Notes under the pieces: generated by a model | Databases searched by the model: none | What the model was told of the DNA's origin: nothing | What the model saw: the letters and a program-made list of their open reading frames with translations, nothing else | Translations under genes and position numbers: made by a program | Source: JAAYCB01 sp012744395 | Lineage (GTDB): Bacteria > Planctomycetota > Planctomycetia > Pirellulales > Thermoguttaceae | Assembly: GCA_028703175.1 (NCBI GenBank) | Contig: JAQVNJ010000134.1 | Span: forward strand, 1 to 16,353 | Direction: 5' to 3' | Length of the DNA stretch: 16,353 nucleotides | Shown: positions 7,513 to 14,293 of the stretch, in pieces | Numbering within the stretch: position 1 is the stretch's first letter | Layout: each line of letters begins with the position of its first letter

Positions 7513-8169
7513 CTACTCGCCTCCAAAGAACTCGCGGAGCTTGCCGCGAATCCGGTGGCGGCGCTGATAGATCGCCGCCTTGGAAAGATGGGCAAGGCTG
7601 GGGCTCCCTTCGCCGTCGTCGCGCGGCGTCAGGTCCGATTCGAGCAATTCTCGTTCAGCCGGGGTGAGCGTGGCGGCGAATTCGCGCACCACCGAGTCGA
7701 AATTCACGGTCGCGCGGCGGATCCGCAGCAACCGCCTGCCTCCGCGGCATTCGTGGGTCTGCCGCCGCCGCTCGGCGCGGAAGAACCGCAGAATCTCGAT
7801 CCGCGCCAACCCTGCAAGAAAGGTGTTCAGTCGCACGTCGCGCGAACCGTCGAAGGCGGCCAGCAGCCGGAAATCGTCTCTGACGAGCGTGTACCAGACC
7901 CGGGCCGCGATCTCATCGACCGTCGCCGCATCGCGCGCGGCGGCGCCCAACAGCGACTCGATCGTCCGCAGGAGCGGAGGATGGCAGCGGTCGTAGAGCT
8001 TCTCCCACGCGCCGTCCTCCCCGGCGAGACAACTGCGTACGAGCAACTCATCATCGGCAACACGGCGACGGCGGACGGTGCACGCGGCGCGCGGGAGGGA
8101 TTCTGGAGCGGTCACGGTGCAGGCTTCCGCCGGCTCTTGCTCGGTGGATTGTGGGCTGGTATGGCTCAT
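7513..8169 (-). CDS. ECF-type RNA polymerase sigma factor
   Basis: A 218-residue protein. The sigma region 2 pattern spans residues 43-140: LVRSCLAGEDGAWEKLYDRC, then EIAARVWYTL (86-95), LNTFLAGLARIEILRFFRAE (114-133) and RRR. The C-terminal region 4-like helix-turn-helix includes LTPAERELLE (168-177) and SLAHLSKAAIYQRRHRIRGK (191-210). The first 35 residues look disordered. The ATG at 8169 is chosen because a perfect TATAAT lies at 8199-8194, upstream of it, and GGAAAG lies 5 nt away; the longer frame from 8274 would start upstream of this promoter. No anti-sigma gene is adjacent. The overlap with wecB control suggests a role in switching surface-polysaccharide synthesis. Confidence 0.82.
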   Translation of the reverse strand: MSHTSPQSTEQEPAEACTVTAPESLPRAACTVRRRRVADDELLVRSCLAGEDGAWEKLYDRCHPPLLRTIESLLGAAARDAATVDEIAARVWYTLVRDDFRLLAAFDGSRDVRLNTFLAGLARIEILRFFRAERRRQTHECRGGRRLLRIRRATVNFDSVVREFAATLTPAERELLESDLTPRDDGEGSPSLAHLSKAAIYQRRHRIRGKLREFFGGE

Positions 8170-8193
8170 GGTTGGCTTTCCAACGATGCCTCC

Positions 8194-8221
8194 ATTATAC
8201 GGTCCGTTGGGGGGCTGGCCA
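8194..8221 (-). promoter_or_regulatory. Promoter of the sigma factor-wecB operon
   Basis: On the minus strand, a perfect -10 box TATAAT (8199-8194) is preceded after 16 bases by TGGCCA (8221-8216), which matches four of six positions of TTGACA. Transcription would start near 8187, about 18 bases before the ATG at 8169. Confidence 0.5.
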
Positions 8222-8400
8222 CAGCGCAACGCGCCCGCACGGCAGGATTCTTCGGCGCCCGGCCGCCGGATCACCTCCCGGCTGCCGGGAAATGATGTAA
8301 CGTGTTGACCGTATGGGCATTAAGCCTTTGCGGGTTGCCGCAATGGTGGGGAGAGACGTTGGGGGGGGAGGGAAGGCGGAAAGCGGTGGGCGGGAAATGA

Positions 8401-8455
8401 CGAATGTCGAACGGCAATTGTCGAAGGAATGATCGAAGTTCAAGGTTCAATGACC
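8401..8455 (+). repeat. Dispersed repeat related to the GAATGTC array
   Basis: Contains one GAATGTC unit, then AATTGTCGAAGGAATGA, then a GTTCAAGGTTCAATG tail. The same layout follows the 11-copy array at 10073-10149 (GATGTCGAAGGAATGACC, then GGTTCAAGGTTCGATGG). This looks like the same element with a single heptamer. Confidence 0.6.
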
Positions 8456-8689
8456 CAAGAGGAGGACGGGCTGGGGGGCGGCCGGGAAAGGCGGAAAGTG
8501 GAGGATTGGAAATCGGGCCTTTCCCTGGTTGCCAAGCTCCAGTGGCTCACGGGCGGCGTACGCGAATATGACGGCGCGCCGCGATGATGATCCAGCCTTC
8601 AGCTCCACCGATATTCGCATGCCACGCATCGTCGGCTTGCCGCAGAGCACATCTTTCCTGAAGGTGATTCGAGCGAGCAATTCGGCCAT
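8447..8689 (-). pseudogene. DUF433 antitoxin-like gene, truncated and fused to a repeat
   Basis: The frame from ATG 8689 reads MAELLARITFRKDVLCGKPT followed by MRGMRISVEL. This is the standard opening of DUF433 proteins (about 75-80 residues, helix-turn-helix, often antitoxins beside PIN-like toxins): I-x-x-x-P/K-x-V-x-x-G-K-P-x-I/M-x-G-x-R-I-x-V. After residue 30 the family's central helix region, with its Y-P-x-L and D-I-x-A-A/C-L-x-Y segments, is missing. The frame then reads RRAVIFAYAAREP and runs into the family II hairpin repeat (encoding LELGNQG) and low-complexity sequence. No toxin partner is visible. I judge it non-functional, decayed by deletion and repeat insertion. Confidence 0.6.
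8528..8550. repeat. Palindromic hairpin repeat, family II, worn copy
   Basis: GTTGCCAAGC at 8528-8537 matches one stem arm of the copy at 8860-8883 exactly, followed by the loop and a degraded second arm (GTGGCTCAC). It lies inside the tail of the DUF433 remnant. Confidence 0.5.
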
Positions 8690-8859
8690 GTTTGGAGCCC
8701 TCAGGCTGGCAGTCCGGTTCCGGCATTTCTCTTCTATATTGCATCGTGCACTGGGCACCATGGCGGGCAGAGAAGAACCGGTGAAGTGGACTGGGTCTTG
8801 AAGATTGCCCGTTTCCTTCGCTGAGGCCTGCTTTGGGGCATGTGCCAGGTGAACAGGGC

Positions 8860-8883
8860 GTTGCCAAGCGGGAGCTTGGCAAC
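8860..8883. repeat. Palindromic hairpin repeat, family II, perfect copy
   Basis: A perfect 10-bp stem, GTTGCCAAGC (8860-8869) and GCTTGGCAAC (8874-8883), closes a GGGA loop and is followed by GAGG. It sits 41 bases beyond the stop of the FemAB-like gene and could act as its terminator. Confidence 0.75.
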
Positions 8884-8923
8884 GAGGTCTAGCCGGCATG
8901 AAAGACTGAACCCCGAAACCCTC

Positions 8924-9982
8924 TTACGGTATTCCCCGCACGATCCGCGGGCCGATCAGGCGCGTCAGCCAGAGCGGCATGCGCTGCCAGCGGGCGACGA
9001 GCCGGTCGAATCTGCCGCTCTCGCGGCGCATGTCGCCGACGCTGCCGCGCCGCACGTAGTATTGCCAGACGGCCGGCTCCGGCTCGGCGCCCCACTTCTT
9101 CTTGAACGCATAGGTGCGGCTGTCGATGCTGGAGCGGCCGAAGTCGAACACCTTCTGGCCGCGCTCGATCGCCCGCTGGAGCAGGTGCCAATACATCCAA
9201 TCGTTGGCGTTTGTCGGATTATACTGTCTCAGCGAGCTTGCGCTGGGGACCTCGGTGCGGCCGCAGCCGTGGACGACGAGCGCCGCCGCAATCGGCCTTG
9301 CACCGTCTCTGACGACGCACAGCTCGGACTGGCCGGCAAGTTCTCCGAGGATCGCCTGGAAGAGCCGCTTGCCGAACACGGGCGTGCCCAGGTCGCGCAT
9401 GTTGTGGCTGAAAACCCGGTAGAATTCGTCAAGCAGGTCCGAGCCGCCCCAGTGGACGGAAAAGCCCTGGTTGCCCCCTTTGCGAAGCTGGTTCCGGTGC
9501 TTGGCCTTGAATTGGCTCCACAACTCGTCGGCCGACGGGGGCAGGGCCAGCCGCATGTGGACCTTGGAGGTCAACCGGTCGGTCAACAAGGGATTGCCCA
9601 GTTCGCGCTCGTGGCGCAATTCCAGGTGCTTCACGCGCAGACGGTCGGCGAGCTGCACCGCCCTGTTGACCAGCGCGGCGGCCGTTTCATCGCTATCGGC
9701 GATGATTCCGCCCGAGTTGACATAGGGGAGGCTGACCAGGAACCGCCCGAAAAGCACGCTCTTGACGAAGGCCAGCGGCAAGATTCCAACCGGCTGGCCC
9801 TGCCGCCGAGCGACCAGCAGGTAGGGGCGGTGCTTGAGCCCGCAGCAGACGATGCCGAGCCAGCGGGGATCGTAGAACCGCTGCTCCGGAGCTACCCGAT
9901 CGAGCACCTGACGGCAGATCGAGTCGTAGTGGCTCTTGGCAAGCTCGGTCTGGACCTCGACGGTCGACGAAGCCGTGGTCAT
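8924..9982 (-). CDS. FemAB-family (GNAT-fold) acyltransferase, PEP-CTERM/XrtA-associated type
   Basis: 352 residues. The sequence follows the FemAB family proteins found in exosortase/PEP-CTERM exopolysaccharide loci. An N-terminal GNAT-like half has FYDPRWLGI (36-44), LVARRQGQPVGILPL (56-70), LPYVNSGGIIAD (85-96) and LELRHE (120-125). The C-terminal half has FKAKHRNQLRKG (158-169), FSHNMRDLGTPVFGKRLF (191-208), VVRDGARPIAAAL (223-235), VPSASSLRQYNP (245-256), FDFGRSSIDSRTYAFKKKWG (279-298) and WQYY (306-309). FemAB relatives transfer amino acids from tRNA to peptidoglycan, but the substrate of this subgroup is unknown. The start at ATG 9982 excludes a longer frame whose extra 65 residues come from the GAATGTC array. 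A ribosome binding site (GAGAGG) is present but only 3 nt away. Confidence 0.85.
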   Translation of the reverse strand: MTTASSTVEVQTELAKSHYDSICRQVLDRVAPEQRFYDPRWLGIVCCGLKHRPYLLVARRQGQPVGILPLAFVKSVLFGRFLVSLPYVNSGGIIADSDETAAALVNRAVQLADRLRVKHLELRHERELGNPLLTDRLTSKVHMRLALPPSADELWSQFKAKHRNQLRKGGNQGFSVHWGGSDLLDEFYRVFSHNMRDLGTPVFGKRLFQAILGELAGQSELCVVRDGARPIAAALVVHGCGRTEVPSASSLRQYNPTNANDWMYWHLLQRAIERGQKVFDFGRSSIDSRTYAFKKKWGAEPEPAVWQYYVRRGSVGDMRRESGRFDRLVARWQRMPLWLTRLIGPRIVRGIP

Positions 9983-10072
9983 GGGCCTCTCAGCGGGCGC
10001 GCGGGTGCGTTGGGGCAGGGATAGACGTATCATGACGGTTGCGGGCGCGCGGCGGTAGGGAGTAGGGTAGAG

Positions 10073-10149
10073 GAATGTCGAATGTCGAATGTCGAATGTC
10101 GAATGTCGAATGTCGAATGTCGAATGTCGAATGTCGAATGTCGAATGTC
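10073..10149 (+). repeat. GAATGTC heptamer array, 11 copies
   Basis: Eleven perfect head-to-tail copies of GAATGTC with no substitutions, followed by a partial unit and the GATGTCGAAGGAATGACC flank. It lies 90 bases upstream of the FemAB-like start. The absence of any mutation points to recent expansion by slippage. The 21-bp (7-codon) period gives open frames (HSTFDIR on the minus strand), which are an artefact. Confidence 0.95.
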
Positions 10150-10232
10150 GAAAAGCAGATGTCGAAGGAATGACCAAGGTTCAAGGTTCGATGGTCAGAG
10201 CGGGTGAGGGGCCGCGGAGCAGCTGGGAAGAA

Positions 10233-10250
10233 ACGGGCCGGGAGACCGGT
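10233..10250 (+). repeat. Family I hairpin, copy 3
   Basis: ACGGG-CCGGGAGA-CCGGT with one G-G mismatch. An alternative fold pairs CCGG with CCGG around a GAGA tetraloop. It is followed by TGTGCGGG and then the second GTAGGGTGG element. Confidence 0.6.
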
Positions 10251-10260
10251 TGTGCGGGCT

Positions 10261-10366
10261 GTAGGGTGGTGCAGAGCGGGCCAGCCCGACACGGCTCGAT
10301 TGGCCACCGCGGTCGCTACGAGCCAGACCATTCCGCACGGCCATTCCGGTAGCGCCGCCCCACCGA
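10261..10366 (+). repeat. GTAGGGTGG element, copy 2
   Basis: Same ends and much of the same interior as 6194-6301 (GTAGGGTGGTG to CGCCGCCCCACC, sharing GAGCCAGACCATTCCGCACG). It is followed by a 60-bp type unit (10365-10415) with the family I hairpin ACGGG-CCGGGAGA-CCGGT at 10389-10406. Confidence 0.75.
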
Positions 10367-10452
10367 CGGACAACCACAAGACACCGCGACGGGCCGGGAG
10401 ACCGGTTGTGCGGGCCGATGCGTTTCGGACGGATGCGGCTAGGATCTACGAC

Positions 10453-11547
10453 GTGACTGATACTGTCTCTTGCGAACCGGGCACGCTTCGGCTGGCGGCC
10501 GTTGGCGATCTTCTGCTTGCGCCGCCGCTGGATGGCACTCCCTACCCGCGCAATCGCCGACTCGTGGACGATTCCATCCGCCAGGTCTTTTCCGAGTGCG
10601 ATCTCGTGCTGGGAAACCTCGAATGCACGCTGCCGGGCGACGGGGCTTGCGTGCCGACGGAACCGCGCGTCGTTGCCACGCCGGACCTGGTCCGCGCGGT
10701 GGCCGAAGCCGGCTTCGGCGTCGTCACCCTGGCCAACAACCACGCCTTCGACTGCTGTGAGCCGGGGTTTCAGAACCTCAAGGGCCTGCTTGGCAAGCTC
10801 CGCCTGCCGCACTTCGGAGCGGGGATGAACCTTGAAGAGGCGGCCGCGCCGCTTTTTCTCGATGTCCGCGGACTGCGGATCGCCTTGCTCGGCGCCGTCG
10901 ACGCGCGAAGCGGCCCCTCGCACTTTGCCACGCCGAGCGGTTTCGGCGTCGCTCCGCTGAACATCGAGCGCCTCGAGCGGCAGGTCGGCCAGCTCCGGTC
11001 ACAAGTCAGCCACGTAATCGTTTCGCTCCACTGGGGCGACGAGCGGTTTTCGATCCCCTCGCCGGCGCAGATCGAGCAGGCTCACCGGCTGGTCGCATCC
11101 GGGGCGTCGATCGTCCTGGGGCATCATCCGCATGTACTGCAAGGCGCCGAACGGGTCGATGGCAAGCCAATTGCCTATTCGCTGGGGAATTTCTTCGCCG
11201 ACGAAGTCCATCTGTCCGACGGCGACGCCGTGCGCTGGGATCGGACGGGCAGAACCGGCGCGATTCTCGTCGCGAAACTCTCGAAAAACGGCGTCGCCGA
11301 GGTGCGGCATCTGCCGACCTACGACTCGGGCCGCCTGGTCGAACTTGACCGGTCGGGCTTTGGCGGGCGGCGGATCGAACGGACAGCTCGGGCGATCGCC
11401 CAGGGGGTGTCTCCGAGCCGGTATCGCCGCGAGCATCTCTGGGTCAACGGGGTCAAGCCGGCGCTCCGCCGGCTGCGGTGGTCGGAATTGGCAAGGCTGC
11501 GGCCGCGGGATTTCGCGAAGGCCGTCCGGGTGTGGCGCGAGAAGTAG
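10453..11547 (+). CDS. CapA-family (poly-gamma-glutamate/capsule synthesis) protein
   Basis: 364 residues of the PGA_cap (PF09587) metallophosphoesterase-like fold. Motifs in order: AAVGDLLLAPPL (15-26), LGNLECTL (53-60), TLANNHAFDCCEPG (92-105), HFGAGMNLEEAA (120-131), VSLHWGDE (190-197), IVLGHHPHVLQG (220-231) and IAYSLGNFF (240-248). CapA/PgsA proteins act in capsule polymer synthesis or export, though the reaction is not settled. Unlike Bacillus CapA there is no N-terminal membrane segment. The start is taken at GTG 10453, with AGGA at 10441-10444 eight bases before it; the frame is open further upstream only through repeat sequence. The TAG stop is the first part of the third GTAGGGTGG element. 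It is convergent with the AMP-ligase gene. Confidence 0.85.
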   Translation: MTDTVSCEPGTLRLAAVGDLLLAPPLDGTPYPRNRRLVDDSIRQVFSECDLVLGNLECTLPGDGACVPTEPRVVATPDLVRAVAEAGFGVVTLANNHAFDCCEPGFQNLKGLLGKLRLPHFGAGMNLEEAAAPLFLDVRGLRIALLGAVDARSGPSHFATPSGFGVAPLNIERLERQVGQLRSQVSHVIVSLHWGDERFSIPSPAQIEQAHRLVASGASIVLGHHPHVLQGAERVDGKPIAYSLGNFFADEVHLSDGDAVRWDRTGRTGAILVAKLSKNGVAEVRHLPTYDSGRLVELDRSGFGGRRIERTARAIAQGVSPSRYRREHLWVNGVKPALRRLRWSELARLRPRDFAKAVRVWREK

Positions 11548-11772
11548 GGTGGTCCAACGCGATCCAACGCCATGCCGTGCACATGGCCAAGTAGGCTGCC
11601 GGAGGCGAAACGGCCGATCCGACTGAAACCCGAGCGGCGCCCCACCGGGCTGGGGCATCCATGGAGTCGGTGGGGCGGCGCTGGCGTTTCGGCCGAGCCG
11701 GATCATTCGATTTCGAGACAACGCGGCGGCTTTGCCAGGCGTTTCGGGTTGGATCGCTCTGCACCACCCTAC
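11544..11772. repeat. Inverted pair of GTAGGGTGG elements (copies 3 and 4)
   Basis: The first element runs 11544-11647 (GTAGGGTGGTCC to GCGGCGCCCCACCG). The second runs on the minus strand 11772-11668 (GTAGGGTGGTGCAGAGCG to GCGCCGCCCCACCG). Their inner ends pair over 13 of 14 bases and the outer ends over 10 bases, so transcripts from either side could fold into a large hairpin between the convergent capA-like and ligase genes. The 20-base centre separates the two copies. Confidence 0.7.
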
Positions 11773-11778
11773 AGAAGA

Positions 11779-11802
11779 AGGACGGTCCGGGAGAACCGTC
11801 CT
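11779..11802. terminator. Family I hairpin, perfect copy, probable terminator of the AMP-ligase gene
   Basis: An 8-bp perfect stem AGGACGGT (11779-11786) and ACCGTCCT (11795-11802) closes the conserved CCGGGAGA loop. It overlaps the TAG stop of the minus-strand ligase gene (11803-11801). Position at a convergent junction suggests a transcription terminator. Confidence 0.65.
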
Positions 11803-13168
11803 ACGGGGATTTCAGTCTATCTTCCGCCACTTTGCTGACCACGGGGCGGTACTTGCCGGAGGGAGCGGGCTCGATATCGTCGACCAGCTCGACCGTCACG
11901 TGATCGTCGCTCTGAAGCCGCTGCCGGGCTTTTTGGACAACCTGCTCCGTGCCGTCGGGCGGGAAATTGGCGTCGGTCGCCAAGAGGACGCGGATTTCGC
12001 CGGGCGTGTCTTGCCGCACCTGGAACTTGACCACGCCCGGCACGGATCGGCAGATGTAGATGAACGCGTAGGCCGGAATCCATGTGCCGCCGGAGGTCAC
12101 GATGAACTCGGCAACCCGGCCGCCGCTGATCGTCAGGCTGCCGAGCGTGCGGCCGCAGGGGCACGGCACGTCGGAGAGCGTGACGATGTCGCCGGTCCGA
12201 TAGCGGATGATCGGCATCACCATGCCGACCAGATTGGTCACGACGAGCTCGCCCTCGCCGTCTACCGGTTCCAGCGTGCGGGGGTCGATCGTCTCCAGCA
12301 GCAGCTGCTCGTCCATCGTGTGCATTGTGGCGAGCGCACATTCGTGGCCGATGAGCCCCGCTTCGCGAAGCCCGTAGGAATCGAAGACCGGCACGCCGAA
12401 CGCGCCGGCGATCAGCTGGCGGTCGTGCTGGGTGAGCATCTCGGAGGTCGTGCTGATCACCTTCAGGCCGCGGCCCTTGAGCGCGGCCAGATCGATCCCC
12501 TGCGCCCGGCCGATCAGCGTCATCAGCCGGAGGCTGTTCGGATAGCCGAAGATGCAGCGCGGCCGCCAGCGCATCCAATAGTCGAAATACCGGGCGACCA
12601 GCTCGGGCGTCAGCGCGAATCCGTTGGTCAGGCCGTCGTTAACCAGCCAGTCGCGGATGCGCTTGATCCGGTCCTGCTTGCTCAACTCGACCGGCGAGCC
12701 CCAGAAATACATCTCCCGCTCGCCGCGGCGGATGCCGATCCATTCGTGGCCGCGCATTCGCGCTGCGTTGATCTGGGCCTCGCGGTCGGAGTTCGTATAG
12801 AACTGGAGGGCCTCGTTGGTCGACCCGCTTGTGCGGACGAGCGCCAGCCGCCGGCCCGCGGCGCGCCACGTCATCTCGTCGCGGCGGGCGCGGAGCGTGC
12901 CCTTTTCGAGCAAGGGGAACCGCCGCAGATCGTCGAGCGAGCGGATGCCTTGCGGGCGGATTCCGCAGCCGTCGATCACCTCGCGCCAGTAGGGCGTGTG
13001 GGCATAGGCCGCGGCGACGATCGCCTGGAGACGCTCAAGCTGCAGCTCGGCACGACGCTGGCGCGGCCAGGCCGCCGACTCGCGGAGCTCGTCGAGGATC
13101 GCGAAGCTGCGGCGGCCGAGGAGACGTTCGTGGATGCGAAAGGCGGTGCGGGCGAGCGGGGGAAGCAT
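11801..13168 (-). CDS. CapK/PaaK-like adenylate-forming ligase
   Basis: 455 residues, similar to phenylacetate-CoA ligase and the CapK proteins of capsule loci, which activate a carboxylate with ATP. The ATP-loop is VRTSGSTNEAL (111-121), the adenine/acyl motif FDSYGLREAG (262-271), the ribose motif MPIIRYRTGDIV (318-329), a CPCGR motif (336-340), and a C-terminal lysine region PSGKYRPVV (436-444, Lys439). There is no signal peptide, so it is cytoplasmic. No clear Shine-Dalgarno precedes ATG 13168, where the upstream strand is C/T-rich. In this setting it more likely activates a substituent for a glycan than phenylacetate. Its stop codon lies in a repeat hairpin shared with the convergent CapA-like gene. 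Confidence 0.88.
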   Translation of the reverse strand: MLPPLARTAFRIHERLLGRRSFAILDELRESAAWPRQRRAELQLERLQAIVAAAYAHTPYWREVIDGCGIRPQGIRSLDDLRRFPLLEKGTLRARRDEMTWRAAGRRLALVRTSGSTNEALQFYTNSDREAQINAARMRGHEWIGIRRGEREMYFWGSPVELSKQDRIKRIRDWLVNDGLTNGFALTPELVARYFDYWMRWRPRCIFGYPNSLRLMTLIGRAQGIDLAALKGRGLKVISTTSEMLTQHDRQLIAGAFGVPVFDSYGLREAGLIGHECALATMHTMDEQLLLETIDPRTLEPVDGEGELVVTNLVGMVMPIIRYRTGDIVTLSDVPCPCGRTLGSLTISGGRVAEFIVTSGGTWIPAYAFIYICRSVPGVVKFQVRQDTPGEIRVLLATDANFPPDGTEQVVQKARQRLQSDDHVTVELVDDIEPAPSGKYRPVVSKVAEDRLKSP

Positions 13169-13194
13169 GGGGAAAGGGTCGGGGGGAAGGTGAA

Positions 13195-13250
13195 GGGTTC
13201 AGTCTTTCTTACTGACGGCTGACGGCTGATAGCTGGCATGGCTGACGGCT
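13195..13250. repeat. CTGACGGCTGA-type imperfect tandem repeat
   Basis: Units of CTGACGGCTGA/CTGATAGCTG between the deacetylase and ligase genes. A second cluster lies at 14641-14671 beside the ATP-grasp stop. GGGTTCAGTCTTTC at 13195-13208 is the exact inverted match of GAAAGACTGAACCC at 8900-8913. Confidence 0.6.
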
Positions 13251-13285
13251 TTCATCGCAATGGGCGTGTTCGCTTTTCGTTTGCG

Positions 13286-14293
13286 TCATGCCCAGTAGAG
13301 ACGGTTCAGGGCTTGGACTGCTTTTCTTGCGATCGCGCGCAAGGGGCGGTTGAGCGTCGGGGGCGGGGCGGATCGGGCCTGGTAGCGGCCGGCGGCGAGA
13401 TCGTCGGCAATCTCGCGGAAGGTCCGCACTGGGTATTCCTCACGGTGCTCGGCAAGCCAGCGGCAGACGGTGCGGAAACGTCGGGCGACGATGCGGTCGA
13501 GCCGCCCGCCATCGTATTGGACGTTCTTGACCTTGACCAGGCTGAAGCTGTGGAGGATGAGGACCGTATCGGCGCCGGCGGCGCGGATCGCCCGCGCGGC
13601 GGCCAGGCACTCTCCGGCCGAAATGCCCACCAGGTCGACCGGCTTGGCCGGGTGCAGGAGCGGCAAGCTCGGCTGGCGGAATCCGGAGAGGGCCAGCTCG
13701 AGGACGCCGCCATACCACTTCGACCCGTTGTAGAGCTGGCGGTCGGCGAAGCGGCACTGCCCGCCGGCATAGGGGAAGGTGTAACTGGAGTCGATGGGGA
13801 TACCGGCCTTTTCGAGCTCTTGGAGCGTGGCCTCCGAGGCGCCCATGTTGCCGGCGCGGAAGGCGGCCGTCTTCCTGCCCGTCCACTGCTGGAGCCGCTG
13901 GCTGCCTTCTTCAAGGAGCGCGCGTTGGGCCTCGGGCGCAAGATCGGCGATGTAGTCGCAACGCGGATGGGGCTTGCCGGCCTGGGCCAGTCCATAATGC
14001 TTGTGGTTGGGGTGGATGTGCAATTGCACGTCCTGCTGATGTTCGAGCAGGTAATGGCAGACCCGCTCCATCTCGCCCGGATAGCCCTGCTCGTCGGTAA
14101 ATGCCTCGACAAAAAACGTCGCGGCCAGCCCGGCCTGTTCGAGGATGCTGACGATCAAGGGGAGTCCGAGCTCGCGGCTGCGATAGCGGCCCCAGACCGC
14201 CCGGGCGGGAGGGACCGGCCTAAAGGCCGGATTGCCCCAGGCGCCGCCCATGCTGCATTCAACGTCGAAGGTGATGAAGAGGGAAGGAGGCAT
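13286..14293 (-). CDS. Polysaccharide deacetylase (NodB-like)
   Basis: 335 residues of the carbohydrate-esterase 4/NodB-like barrel, which removes N- or O-acetyl groups from glycans using a metal. The first motif is LFITFDVE (5-12, Asp10). The His-containing second motif is VQLHIHPNH (89-97). AAFRAGNMG (143-151) corresponds to the R-x-G-x motif, and TVLILHSFS (243-251, His248) is the last conserved motif. FFVEAF (60-65) follows strand 2 as in this family. There is no signal peptide, so action is in the cytoplasm or as a lipid-linked step. ATG 14293 is chosen because the alternative GTG at 14305 falls inside a dispersed repeat. No clear ribosome binding site. Related deacetylases accompany FemAB proteins in exosortase loci. 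Confidence 0.85.
   Translation of the reverse strand: MPPSLFITFDVECSMGGAWGNPAFRPVPPARAVWGRYRSRELGLPLIVSILEQAGLAATFFVEAFTDEQGYPGEMERVCHYLLEHQQDVQLHIHPNHKHYGLAQAGKPHPRCDYIADLAPEAQRALLEEGSQRLQQWTGRKTAAFRAGNMGASEATLQELEKAGIPIDSSYTFPYAGGQCRFADRQLYNGSKWYGGVLELALSGFRQPSLPLLHPAKPVDLVGISAGECLAAARAIRAAGADTVLILHSFSLVKVKNVQYDGGRLDRIVARRFRTVCRWLAEHREEYPVRTFREIADDLAAGRYQARSAPPPTLNRPLRAIARKAVQALNRLYWA

Noticed and set aside
6199..8295. 698-residue plus-strand frame
   Set aside because: It runs through the repeat block and opposite wecB and the sigma factor, with low-complexity composition.
8840..10024. 394-residue plus-strand frame
   Set aside because: Antisense shadow of the FemAB-like gene.
10073..10149. 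CRISPR-like array
   Set aside because: Units are 7 bp with no spacers and no cas genes nearby; it is a simple tandem repeat.
9983..10177. N-terminal extension of the FemAB-like protein with HSTFDIR repeats
   Set aside because: The repeated peptide is simply the translated GAATGTC array; the conserved protein starts at 9982.
10204..10452. Longer N-terminus for the CapA-like protein
   Set aside because: The upstream frame is made of the GTAGGGTGG element and hairpin repeats; GTG 10453 has the only suitable ribosome binding site.
11732..13222. 496-residue plus-strand frame
   Set aside because: Antisense shadow of the AMP-ligase gene, starting inside a repeat element.
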